Source: an uncultured Ruminococcus sp.
Lineage (GTDB): Bacteria; Bacillota; Clostridia; Oscillospirales; Ruminococcaceae
Length of the DNA: 11,764 nucleotides
Direction: 5' to 3'
Assembly: GCA_945876155.1 (NCBI GenBank)
Contig: CAMCMW010000018.1
Span: 1 to 11,764 of the forward strand
The translations under genes were made by a program, and so were the position numbers. The notes beneath the pieces were generated by a model that searched no databases, had not been told where the DNA came from, and was given only the letters and a program-made list of their open reading frames with translations. Positions 1 to 6,966 of this stretch are shown in pieces; within the stretch, counting starts at the first letter, position 1, and each line of letters opens with the position of its first letter.

Positions 1-184
1 GGGGCAAAGCCCCCTTGTCGCTCACCGCAGTGAGCGAAACTCTCTAAAGCCGCCGTTCAAAATAAGCAAAACGGTGTAAACTGAAAATTCAAAATCAGCT
101 AACCAAAACCCAAATTATTCACGGCGGCTTTTTCATTTAAGAGCGCAGCGATTTAAATGAACCGCTGTAAGGCGGCGAAAACTA
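1..184 (+). repeat. Structured intergenic repeat, left copy
   Basis: No coding frame is visible here. The stretch is a chain of stems. GGGGC-aaa-GCCCC is at 1-13 and TCGCTCAC-cgca-GTGAGCGA at 18-37. An 11-bp long-range stem pairs AAAGCCGCCGT (46-56) with ACGGCGGCTTT (121-131) across about 64 nt and is followed by T's. TTCATTTAA (132-140) pairs with TTAAATGAA (153-161) around a 12-nt loop, and a short CCGC/GCGG stem lies at 162-175. The same sequence, diverged, recurs in inverted orientation at 264-452. The left end is probably cut by the window edge. I do not recognise the family; a MITE-like palindromic element or a family of structured RNAs are both possible. Confidence 0.7.
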
Positions 185-220
185 AGGGTGCAAATTAAGT
201 AAAATCTAAGAATAAACAGA

Positions 221-256
221 TAACCCTCTGAAAATTTCTCAGAGGGTTACTTTTTT
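221..256 (+). terminator. Rho-independent terminator between the two repeat copies
   Basis: TAACCCTCTGA (221-231) pairs perfectly with TCAGAGGGTTA (239-249) over 11 bp with a 7-nt loop. A run of six T's follows (251-256). This is a strong plus-strand intrinsic terminator, presumably for a gene or RNA beginning left of the window. Read on the minus strand the hairpin is followed only by a broken T-rich stretch, so it could weakly terminate the MATE transcript as well. Confidence 0.8.
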
Positions 257-263
257 CGTATCG

Positions 264-452
264 TTAGTTTTTTTCGCCTATCGGCGGTCATTCAATACGC
301 TACGCTGTTGAATGACAAAGCCGCCGTGGATAATCACGATTTTGGTTAGCTGACTTGTATTGTAAAGTTAACGTGTTTTTGGATAAAAGAACGGCGGCTT
401 TTTAGAGAGTTTCGCTCACTGCGGTGAGCGACAGGGGGACCGCCGTCCCCCT
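264..452 (-). repeat. Structured intergenic repeat, right copy (inverted)
   Basis: On the minus strand this stretch aligns with 1-184 from end to end. It shares the TCGCTCAC/GTGAGCGA hairpin (412-431), the aactctct spacer, the long-range AAAGCCGCCGT (317-327) / ACGGCGGCTTT (391-401) stem with a 63-nt interior, a TCAGCTAACCAAAA block, and the hairpin TCATTCAA/TTGAATGA (288-315). It also ends in a similar GAAAA(AA)CTAA. The distal hairpin GGGGGAC-cgcc-GTCCCCC (434-451) replaces GGGGC-aaa-GCCCC of the left copy. Stems are retained while several bases differ, so selection on structure is plausible. It lies just downstream of the MATE stop codon, in its likely 3' untranslated region. Confidence 0.7.
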
Positions 453-462
453 TGACCCCCTG

Positions 463-509
463 CAGCCTTTGAAAAGGCTGGCGAAACTTTTGGTTCGCCG
501 TTCGGCGGG
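463..509. repeat. Run of short GC-rich hairpins next to the repeat
   Basis: Three hairpins lie back to back. CAGCCTT-tgaa-AAGGCTG is at 463-480, GGCGAA/TTCGCC at 480-485 and 494-499, and CGCCG-ttCGGCG around 496-508. None is followed by a T-run on either strand, so I do not call a terminator, although they could slow exonucleases at the 3' end of the MATE transcript. They may be the outer end of the right repeat copy; the matching part of the left copy would fall outside the window. Confidence 0.45.
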
Positions 510-534
510 CATAGTAGACTTTGACAGCCTGAAT

Positions 535-1917
535 CTATGCTGTTGCCCTTCTCTGAATGACAAGTTCATTTTTCAGTGACTTCATTTTTAAGAAATACGT
601 GGTGACGAGCAGTACGTCCGCAAAAATCCACGCTACAGGACTTGCAAGACAGGCAGCCAGATAGCCGTATGACGAAACAAAACCAAACACCACAAGGGTT
701 CTTGCCACAAGCTCGCTTACTCCAGCCATCATCGGCAGTATGCTGTAACCCATACCCTGCAAAGCGTTTCTTAAAATAAACAGTACTCCTAAAACCGGAT
801 AGAACACAGCGTTAAGCCTTAAATATTTTACGGAAAGACTGATTATCTCTTTGAGTTCTTCCGGAGAAGTCTGGTCTGAGGAAACGAACAGCGTTGTTAT
901 TGCGCCGCCCAGGAATGACAGTACAACGGCAGCAGCAACGCAGTAAATCATGGACATGATAAGGCTCTGGCGTATTCCCACACGTATTCTTGTGTATTTT
1001 CCGGCACCCCTGTTCTGTCCGCAGTAGGTAGCCATTGTTATTCCGAGACTTTCCATAGGTCCTACGGCAACTGTCTGAATCTTTGATGCAGCCGTAACCG
1101 ACGCAACTGCCGAAGTACCAAGAGAATTTACGGCACTCTGTAAAATGATACTTCCGATTGCAGTAATGGAAAACTGGAGCGCCATTGGTATTCCAACGCT
1201 TATAAGCCTTACCGCTTTCTGGAGTTCAAATTTCAGTTCGCCCTTTTCAAACCTGAGTATGTCGTAATTTTTTCTCATGTATATCAGGCAGAGAACCGCT
1301 GACACGCCCTGTGAAACCACCGTTGCAACACCAGCGCCGGCAACCCCCATGTCAAATACGATAATGCACAGCAGGTCAAGAGCCACATTGAGTACCGACG
1401 AAACTCCGAGAAATATCAGCGGAGTTCTGCTGTCCCCCACCGCACGGAGAATACTTGAGAGTATGTTGTAAAACATTGTGGCTGAAATTCCGGCAAATAT
1501 GATTATAATGTACCTGTAGGCGTAATCGAATATTTCTTCCGGCGTGTTCATAAGAGTAAGAATAGGCTTTGTCAGGAGCATTGTACCGGCTGTGAGGAGG
1601 ACTGCCACTGCAATGCACAGATAAATTGAGTGGGATATGTATTTTCTCATTTCGGAGTAGTCACCAGCACCGAAACGCTGAGCAATCAGAATTGAAAATC
1701 CGCTGCACACTCCCAGTGCAAAGCCTATCACAAGAAAGTTTATTGCACCCGTTGAACCAACACCGGCAAGAGCGTTTACGCCGACGTACTTGCCGACAAT
1801 AACAGTATCTACCATATTGTAAAGCTGCTGAAAAATATTTCCGATTATCATTGGTACGGCGAAGCTTAAAATAAGTCTGTAAGGTTTTCCTGCGGTCATT
1901 TCTTTTGTCATTGACAT
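535..1917 (-). CDS. MATE family cation-coupled efflux transporter
   Basis: A 460-residue inner-membrane transporter, the usual length for the MATE family (about 12 membrane helices in two similar halves), which exports drugs or metabolites using a Na+ or H+ gradient. The first half opens with an FAVPMIIGNIFQQLYNMVDT stretch (residues 19-38). D37 lies where family members carry the TM1 aspartate important for cation coupling. The second half opens with a matching ISVGIPMALQFSITAIGS segment. A strong ribosome site, AGGAAAGG (reading 1935-1928), lies 10 nt before the ATG at 1917; a second ATG two codons in is also possible. The gene is divergent from an AraC-type regulator, which may control it. 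Substrate cannot be told from sequence. No clear terminator follows; the stop is succeeded by the hairpin-rich repeat region. Confidence 0.93.
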   Translation of the reverse strand: MSMTKEMTAGKPYRLILSFAVPMIIGNIFQQLYNMVDTVIVGKYVGVNALAGVGSTGAINFLVIGFALGVCSGFSILIAQRFGAGDYSEMRKYISHSIYLCIAVAVLLTAGTMLLTKPILTLMNTPEEIFDYAYRYIIIIFAGISATMFYNILSSILRAVGDSRTPLIFLGVSSVLNVALDLLCIIVFDMGVAGAGVATVVSQGVSAVLCLIYMRKNYDILRFEKGELKFELQKAVRLISVGIPMALQFSITAIGSIILQSAVNSLGTSAVASVTAASKIQTVAVGPMESLGITMATYCGQNRGAGKYTRIRVGIRQSLIMSMIYCVAAAVVLSFLGGAITTLFVSSDQTSPEELKEIISLSVKYLRLNAVFYPVLGVLFILRNALQGMGYSILPMMAGVSELVARTLVVFGFVSSYGYLAACLASPVAWIFADVLLVTTYFLKMKSLKNELVIQRRATA

Positions 1918-1977
1918 GATAAATCATCCTTTCCTGATTAAAAATCATAGTGTAATTAGCATTTGTTAACTTGGGTA

Positions 1978-2006
1978 TTGCATTTTTTTAAAAGATATGT
2001 TAAAAT
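1978..2006 (+). promoter_or_regulatory. Promoter of the AraC-family regulator gene
   Basis: TTGCAT (1978-1983) and TAAAAT (2001-2006) are separated by 17 bp, and TGT directly before the second hexamer makes an extended -10. The spacer is A/T-rich. The divergent MATE gene must be transcribed from the same 145-bp spacer; a TATGAT-like -10 is present on its strand but without a convincing -35. A GTTAAC palindrome (1965-1970) sits between the two and could hold a regulator. Confidence 0.65.
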
Positions 2007-2062
2007 ATAAAAAGTAATTATTTTCAAGTAACATTTCTGTAATTTCGGAGGGATTATACATT

Positions 2063-2935
2063 ATGGAAAATTACAGTCATGAACAAATTCATTACCAGAC
2101 GGAAACTGGTATGCAATATGTTATTTACGATACGGACGGCTTTTTCAATTCCAAACACTGGCACAACGGACTTGAAATAGTCTATCTTCTTTCCGGCAAG
2201 ATTACTCTCAATATAAGCGGCAGGGAATGTGTGCTGCTGCCGGGGGGATTTGTTGTGGTCAATTCAAAAACGATTCATTCAGTGGTGTGCCGGGAGAAAA
2301 GCCGCCATATGCTGCTCCAGATACCATTTGAAATTCTCAAAAAGAATATTCCCGATTTTGACCTGATAACATTCAACTGTGCCTGTCCTTCACCGGAAAA
2401 ATGCGATGAAAAATTACAGCTTATAAAGGACGATCTTGAAAAGCTTAAACTGATGTATGAAGCGCCGAGAACAGAAGGTTTTCTGCTGCGTTTCCATTCC
2501 ATTGTTTTTGATATGCTTTATAAGCTTGTCACCAATTTCAAGTCTGCGGCAGACCCGACCCTGAAAAAGAAAACAGATAAAAACATTCAGCGTCTGGGGG
2601 TTGTTATCCAGTTTGCAAACCAGCACTATGCTGAAAACATCACACTAAACGATGCCGCTGAAACAATAGCCTTAAACCGGGAATACTTCGCAAGATTTTT
2701 CAGAAAATACATGGGTATGACCTTTATGGACTATGTGTTTGCAGTCCGTCTGGAACACGTTTATCATGACATTCTTACCACCGACTACACAATCGGAAGT
2801 ATTGCCGACAAAAACGGATTCTGCCATAACTACAAGCTCTTTGTCAAGAAGTTCAAGGAGCAGTACGGATGCAGTCCCGGCGAGGCAAGAAAGCACGCTG
2901 CCGCTGAAAACAAGGATTCTTTCAGCAAGGAATAG
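2063..2935 (+). CDS. AraC-family transcriptional regulator with cupin sensor domain
   Basis: A 290-residue DNA-binding protein of the AraC/XylS family. The N-terminal part (about 15-100) looks like a cupin ligand-binding fold: HWHNGLEIVYLLSG places H32, H34 and E38 in the usual HxH...E arrangement, followed by a GGFVVVNSKTIHSV strand pair. The C-terminal 178-277 is the double helix-turn-helix domain, with ITLNDAAETIALNREYFARF as the first unit and the family signature IADKNGF...FKEQYGCSP as the second. Such proteins usually sense a sugar and activate nearby carbohydrate genes. Here the candidates are the downstream GH2 gene and the divergent MATE gene. GGAGGG (2047-2052) lies 10 nt before the ATG. 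The ligand is unknown. Confidence 0.93.
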   Translation: MENYSHEQIHYQTETGMQYVIYDTDGFFNSKHWHNGLEIVYLLSGKITLNISGRECVLLPGGFVVVNSKTIHSVVCREKSRHMLLQIPFEILKKNIPDFDLITFNCACPSPEKCDEKLQLIKDDLEKLKLMYEAPRTEGFLLRFHSIVFDMLYKLVTNFKSAADPTLKKKTDKNIQRLGVVIQFANQHYAENITLNDAAETIALNREYFARFFRKYMGMTFMDYVFAVRLEHVYHDILTTDYTIGSIADKNGFCHNYKLFVKKFKEQYGCSPGEARKHAAAENKDSFSKE

Positions 2936-3007
2936 TATAACAGCAACGGTTGTGTTTTTCAAGAGATAATCATGACGATTATTTTGTATTATGTTGACTT
3001 ATTTCAT

Positions 3008-3125
3008 ATAGTAAATGCAAAGCATTTATTATGATTTATTTTAATGCCCTTGCAGATACGCAAATCAAAGATTTGCTCCCTGCATATCGGGCAATTATAT
3101 CAAAAATCTTCGATTTTATGATATA
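3008..3125. repeat. Chain of palindromes in the regulator-GH2 spacer
   Basis: Three separate stems follow one another. TAAATGC-aaa-GCATTTA is at 3012-3028. GCAAATC-aaa-GATTTGC at 3060-3076 is nested inside TGCCC (3045-3049) / GGGCA (3089-3093). TATATCA+AAAATC (3096-3108) pairs with GATTTT+TGATATA (3112-3125) with one bulged A. The first two share a build of 7-bp arms around an AAA loop. Together they would give a three-armed fold as RNA or cruciform DNA. No coding frame is evident. The sequence does not match the repeat at the left end of the window, and I do not recognise the family. Confidence 0.6.
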
Positions 3126-3130
3126 AATTT

Positions 3131-3157
3131 AAGGGACGCAAAAAGCGTCCTTTTATT
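3131..3157 (+). terminator. Rho-independent terminator after the AraC-type regulator
   Basis: GGACGC (3134-3139) pairs with GCGTCC (3145-3150) around an AAAAA loop. The stem can extend through a G-T pair and A-T pairs, and TTTTATT follows. It lies about 195 nt after the regulator's stop codon and upstream of the GH2 promoter, so it separates the two transcription units. Confidence 0.75.
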
Positions 3158-3250
3158 GTTTGCGGCAATTGCATGATAATGCCGAAATTCAAAGGGTTAT
3201 GGGAGGATTCTTTTGTTAAATACAGAAAAAATATTATTCCTCTTTTATTT

Positions 3251-3300
3251 TTTGCAATGTAATGATATAATAGTATTTGACCGTAACGGTAAATTGCAAA
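3251..3300 (+). promoter_or_regulatory. GH2 promoter -10 framed by an inverted repeat, plus an operator-like palindrome
   Basis: An extended -10, TGA-TATAAT (3263-3271), has only a weak -35 (TTTTAT, 3243-3248, 17-bp spacing), as expected for a promoter that needs an activator. TTTGCAAT (3251-3258) and ATTGCAAA (3293-3300) are exact reverse complements flanking it. Just downstream of the -10, where transcription should begin, ACCGT-a-ACGGT (3280-3290) is a perfect palindrome. Either dyad could be a regulator site. Palindromes are more typical of LacI- or GntR-type repressors than of AraC proteins, which often use direct repeats. Confidence 0.6.
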
Positions 3301-3312
3301 TAAGGAGAACTT

Positions 3313-6084
3313 ATGAAAAACATTATATATCTTGACGGCTTATGGGGACTTCGCCTTGACGCCGCAAAGGAAGGTATTGAAAAGAAATTTTACAGTGATA
3401 GTTTTGCCGACAGCATTATGCTCCCGGCAACCCTCTCTATTGCCGGAAAAGGCGAAAAGAATACTGTCCGTGAAACAGGTTTTCTGACAGAGGAATATAA
3501 GTTTGAAGGCTGTGCGTGGTATCAGCGAAAGGTTATATTAAATGATATAGAAAGCAAAAATGTGAAGCTTTTCCTTGAAAGAACCAGGAAAACAATGCTC
3601 TGGGTAAACGGAACACAGGTCGGCGGACTGCTGGACAGTCTCAGCACACCTCATGTATACGATGTGGGCGGGTATCTGAAAAACGGTGAAAACATAATCA
3701 CAGTCATGGTTGACAACACCGACTACCCCACAAGGGGCGGACACCTCACTTCCCCTGACACCCAGACCAACTGGAACGGTATCACCGGTGAGATATCACT
3801 GCGCACCTATGAAAACTGCTACGCTGAAAATATTCAGGTATTTCCGGATATCCAAAGCAAAACTGTAAGGGTAAGACTTCACCTTTGCGGCTGTGACAAG
3901 GCTGAATTAAGCGTTGTTGCGTTCATAGGAGATAACTGCTCTCCGCAGCAGCAGTTTGAAGTTACTGCCGATAAGGACGGCTTTGCTGAATTTACATATC
4001 AGATGGGTGAGAACATACACCTCTGGAGCGAGTATTCACCGGATATATACACCATGACTATAGAGTTTGCCAACGGCGATACCGAACATATCAGATTTGG
4101 CATGAGAGAGTTTAAGGCAGAGGGAATGGAATTTAAGATAAACGGCGAACCTGTTTTTCTCAGAGGAAAGCATGACGGACTTGTATTTCCTATGACAGGC
4201 GCTGCCCCAGCCGATGTTGAAAGCTGGGTAAAGGTGCTTAAAACCGCAAAGGACTACGGTATAAATCATTACCGTTTCCACACCTGCTGTCCTCCGGAGG
4301 CTGCATTTACAGCGGCTGATATGGTGGGTATCTACATGGAGCCGGAACTGCCATTCTGGGGTACTCTTCAGGCAGAGGGTGAGGACGGTTTTAACGCTGA
4401 CGAGCAGGAATATCTTATAAACGAAGGTTATAAAATGATGGACGCTTTCGGAAATCACCCGTCTTTCTGTATGTTTTCTCTCGGAAACGAGCTTTGGGGA
4501 AATCCACAGCGCATGAACCAGATAATGAAGGATTACAAGGCTTACGACAACCGCCACCTTTACACAATGGGTTCAAACAATTTCCAGTTTTACCCGAACA
4601 TTGTGGAAAATGATGACTTTTTCTGCGGTGTTCGTTTAAGCGGTGACAGGCTTATAAGAGGCTCTTACGCAATGTGCGATGCTCCTCTGGGTCACATTCA
4701 GACTGACAAGCCCAACACCTCCCACAGCTACGACACCATAATCTGTCCCCCGGTTTCTGAGGACGGCTCTGCTGTGGAGGGCGAAATTGAAATACAGTAT
4801 GGCACAGGGGTAAAGAAAGTTAAGGTGACAGGCGGTTCGGGCGGTCTTAACCCGGAAATCCCCGTTGTTTCCCATGAAGTGGGACAGTATACATTCTACC
4901 CCGATTTTGACGAGATAAGCAAGTATACCGGAGTTCTGAAAGCTGAAAATTTTGAGATTTTCAAAGAACGGCTTGCGAAAAAGGGTATGCTTGAAAAGTG
5001 GAAAAAATTCTGTAAGTCTGCCGGACTATTTGCAGTTGAGTGTTACAAAAACGAGATTGAAACAGCAATGCGCTCAGAAAAGCTTGCCGGATTCCAACTG
5101 CTTGACCTGCAGGATTTCCCCGGACAGGGTACTGCGCTTGTGGGAATACTCAACCCATTTATGGAAAACAAGGGTTTTGTGACTGCCCAGAAGTGGCGTG
5201 GATTCTGCTCGGACAAGGTGTTGCTGGCACAGTTTGACGACTACGTTATTTCCGGCAGTGAGTTTACAGCCTGGATTTCCGCCCGCTGCTATATCCCCGG
5301 AGGATTCCCGGACGATTATATCCGCTGGGAAATTTCTGAGGACGGTCGTGTCCTTGACGGCGGTGAGATAGAGGCAAAAAAGCAGACGGGGCTTGTAAAT
5401 CTTGGGGTGATAAACTGGAAAGTGCCTGAATATACAGTGCCGAAAAAGATAACCCTTACCCTTACCGCAAAAGACACCGAAAACAGCTACGACCTCTGGG
5501 TATTCCCGGAAACGGATATGCCGGAGAATACTGACGGTGTTGTCATGACCGAAAATCCCGAAGAGGCGCTGAGAGAACTGAAAAACGGCAGTAATGTACT
5601 GCTTATAACGGACAAGCTGAAAAACAGTATTGACGGCGTTTACTGTACCGATTTCTGGTGCTACCCCATGTTCCGTTCAATATCCGAGAGTATGAAAAAG
5701 CCTGTCCCCACAGGCACAATGGGACTGCTTATCGCAAAAAATCACGAATCCCTTTCCCTTTTCCCCAGCGAGCGTTATTCAACACCGCAGTGGTATAATA
5801 TCGTAACAAGCGGAGTGTGTGCAGTTCTGGACGACGCACCGAAGGGGTATTACCCGATAGTTCAGACTATCGACAACTGGGAGCGCAATCACAAGCTGGG
5901 CAATGTCTTTGAGGCTGAGGTCGCAGAGGGAAAACTACTTGTCTGCACAATGTCCCTTGAAAAGCTTTTACAGAGCAGTGAGGGAAGATGGTTTGTTAAA
6001 AGTGTGCAAAACTACTGCGGCAGTGGGGAATTTGCACCCTCTTCAAGGCTTGATGAAGATTATATTATGTCGATTTTTGTATAA
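3313..6084 (+). CDS. Glycoside hydrolase family 2 type enzyme, cytoplasmic
   Basis: A 923-residue retaining glycosidase of GH2 architecture. Residues 1-170 form the jelly-roll sugar-binding domain (WVNGTQVGG, WNGITGEISL); about 172-262 is an Ig-like domain and 265-605 the TIM barrel. The barrel carries the acid/base motif CMFSLGNELWG (E393), the probable nucleophile in PVVSHEVGQY (E522), and the last strand GFQLLDLQDFPGQG (593 onward). Residues 605-735 look like another beta-sandwich. The C-terminal 740-923 (CTDFWCYPMF, TIDNWERN, GNVFEAEVAEGKLLV) resembles an accessory domain found in some GH2 proteins. Nucleophile assignment is by position and motif. No signal peptide: substrate is probably an imported oligosaccharide. 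Beta-galactosidase, beta-glucuronidase or another exo-activity are all possible. AAGGAG (3302-3307) precedes the ATG by 5 nt. Confidence 0.88.
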   Translation: MKNIIYLDGLWGLRLDAAKEGIEKKFYSDSFADSIMLPATLSIAGKGEKNTVRETGFLTEEYKFEGCAWYQRKVILNDIESKNVKLFLERTRKTMLWVNGTQVGGLLDSLSTPHVYDVGGYLKNGENIITVMVDNTDYPTRGGHLTSPDTQTNWNGITGEISLRTYENCYAENIQVFPDIQSKTVRVRLHLCGCDKAELSVVAFIGDNCSPQQQFEVTADKDGFAEFTYQMGENIHLWSEYSPDIYTMTIEFANGDTEHIRFGMREFKAEGMEFKINGEPVFLRGKHDGLVFPMTGAAPADVESWVKVLKTAKDYGINHYRFHTCCPPEAAFTAADMVGIYMEPELPFWGTLQAEGEDGFNADEQEYLINEGYKMMDAFGNHPSFCMFSLGNELWGNPQRMNQIMKDYKAYDNRHLYTMGSNNFQFYPNIVENDDFFCGVRLSGDRLIRGSYAMCDAPLGHIQTDKPNTSHSYDTIICPPVSEDGSAVEGEIEIQYGTGVKKVKVTGGSGGLNPEIPVVSHEVGQYTFYPDFDEISKYTGVLKAENFEIFKERLAKKGMLEKWKKFCKSAGLFAVECYKNEIETAMRSEKLAGFQLLDLQDFPGQGTALVGILNPFMENKGFVTAQKWRGFCSDKVLLAQFDDYVISGSEFTAWISARCYIPGGFPDDYIRWEISEDGRVLDGGEIEAKKQTGLVNLGVINWKVPEYTVPKKITLTLTAKDTENSYDLWVFPETDMPENTDGVVMTENPEEALRELKNGSNVLLITDKLKNSIDGVYCTDFWCYPMFRSISESMKKPVPTGTMGLLIAKNHESLSLFPSERYSTPQWYNIVTSGVCAVLDDAPKGYYPIVQTIDNWERNHKLGNVFEAEVAEGKLLVCTMSLEKLLQSSEGRWFVKSVQNYCGSGEFAPSSRLDEDYIMSIFV

Positions 6085-6134
6085 ACATATAAATTTGTGT
6101 ATTGAAAATTATGCAAACATACAGTATATGACCT

Positions 6135-6178
6135 TTAGGGGAATTTGCCCTAATTGCAGTTAAAAAATATGCTATAAT
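6135..6178 (+). promoter_or_regulatory. Promoter of the five-gene membrane/envelope cluster
   Basis: TGC-TATAAT (6170-6178) is an extended -10 with no good -35 at normal spacing. A small dyad, TTAGGG (6135-6140) / CCCTAA (6148-6153), lies where an upstream regulator could bind. It is not followed by T's, so it is unlikely to terminate the GH2 transcript; no other terminator is visible in the 127-bp spacer and read-through from GH2 is possible. Confidence 0.55.
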
Positions 6179-6211
6179 TTAACCGTAAATATTATTGGGA
6201 GGTTTTTACTT

Positions 6212-6565
6212 ATGGTTAAAAACAGAAACATTGCTGTCTGTATTATTCTCTCTATTGTTACCTGCGGAATCTACGGTATTTACTGGTTCATCTGCATGGT
6301 AAACGATGTTAATACAGTTTCAGACAAACCAAATGACACAAGCGGCGGAGTGGTTTTCCTTCTTTCTCTCATCACCTGCTCAATCTATCTCTGGGTATGG
6401 TTCTATAAAGCCGGAGAAAAGATTGAATACGCTCAGCAGAAGAGAGGTCTGCCGGCAACAAATAACGGGGTGCTTTACCTTGTTCTTGCATTATTTGGTC
6501 TTGGCATTGTAAGCTACTGCCTGATCCAGTCAGAGCTTAACAAGATGTCTTCAATGCCTGCATAA
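6212..6565 (+). CDS. DUF4234 small membrane protein
   Basis: A 117-residue integral membrane protein matching the DUF4234 pattern, a family of unknown function. Three hydrophobic segments are visible, at about 5-28, 45-68 and 85-108. The first two are similar to each other (LSIVTCGIYGIYWF and LSLITCSIYLWVWF), so the protein seems to contain an internal duplication of a helix-hairpin unit with a conserved TC-IY-WF core. GGGAGG (6197-6202) lies 9 nt before the ATG. The stop codon overlaps the next start by one base (TAATG), which points to translational coupling with the DUF2752 gene. Function cannot be stated. Confidence 0.85.
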   Translation: MVKNRNIAVCIILSIVTCGIYGIYWFICMVNDVNTVSDKPNDTSGGVVFLLSLITCSIYLWVWFYKAGEKIEYAQQKRGLPATNNGVLYLVLALFGLGIVSYCLIQSELNKMSSMPA

Positions 6566-6954
6566 TGAAAAAGAGAATTTTAAAAGTTATTTCAATGCTT
6601 GCTGCCGTTTTAGCAGCAGGCATTGTTTATTATCTGTCAACCTTTTTTATATCCGTAAAATGCCCCGTCAGAAGAACGACTGGTTTTTACTGTCCCGGCT
6701 GCGGCGTTACGAGAATGTTCAAGAACATGATAAAGCTGGATTTTTACAGTGCATTCCGAAGCAACTGCGCTGTGTTTGTCTTACTGCCCTTTTTTATACT
6801 GTTTTTTGCCATGAGAGCGTACGGCTATATCAAAACCGGAGTACCCCTTTACAATAAACCCATGAAGATAATGATAGCGGCAATGACCGTTTTTCTGCTG
6901 ATATTTGCCGTTTTGAGAAATATACCCTGCTTTTCTTTTTTAGCACCCCCGTGA
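6565..6954 (+). CDS. DUF2752 membrane protein
   Basis: A 129-residue membrane protein with the DUF2752 signature: CPVRRTTGFYCPGCGVTR with C33, C43 and C46, then an ALR-like amphipathic stretch and two more hydrophobic segments (about 68-88 and 102-120), ending in LRNIPCFSFLAP. The three cysteines could bind a metal or form disulfides; this is inference. The function is unknown, though members are often found beside small TM2- or DUF4234-type membrane proteins, as here. No independent ribosome site is evident. The start overlaps the previous stop by one base and probably depends on coupled translation. Confidence 0.85.
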   Translation: MKKRILKVISMLAAVLAAGIVYYLSTFFISVKCPVRRTTGFYCPGCGVTRMFKNMIKLDFYSAFRSNCAVFVLLPFFILFFAMRAYGYIKTGVPLYNKPMKIMIAAMTVFLLIFAVLRNIPCFSFLAPP

Positions 6955-6966
6955 AAGGATTTTGAA

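Noticed and set aside
463..509. GC-rich hairpins after the MATE gene as its terminator
   Set aside because: There is no T-run after any of the stems on the minus strand, so they do not form a canonical intrinsic terminator.
1..534. CRISPR array or tRNA cluster in the repeat-rich left end
   Set aside because: The repeats are two inverted long copies, not short direct repeats with regular spacers, and no cloverleaf or CCA end is visible.
1661..1948. 95-residue minus-strand frame overlapping the MATE start
   Set aside because: It is a frame-shifted reading of the MATE N-terminus, with a composition rich in R and C that does not resemble a real protein.
3213..3330. Short TTG-initiated frame after GGGAGG (3201-3206), running into the GH2 start
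   Set aside because: It would encode about 39 residues, overlaps the GH2 promoter and start, and has no recognisable features. A leader peptide cannot be excluded but nothing supports it.
4036..4557. 173-residue open frame antisense to the GH2 gene
   Set aside because: It lies wholly inside a clear GH2 catalytic domain on the other strand, and its translation shows no domain or ribosome site; it is a shadow frame.
1977..6159. Recurring TTGCA word upstream of the AraC-type, GH2 and DUF4234 genes as a shared regulon motif
   Set aside because: The word is short and the spacers are A/T-rich; only the GH2 promoter has it as a proper inverted pair, so chance explains the rest.
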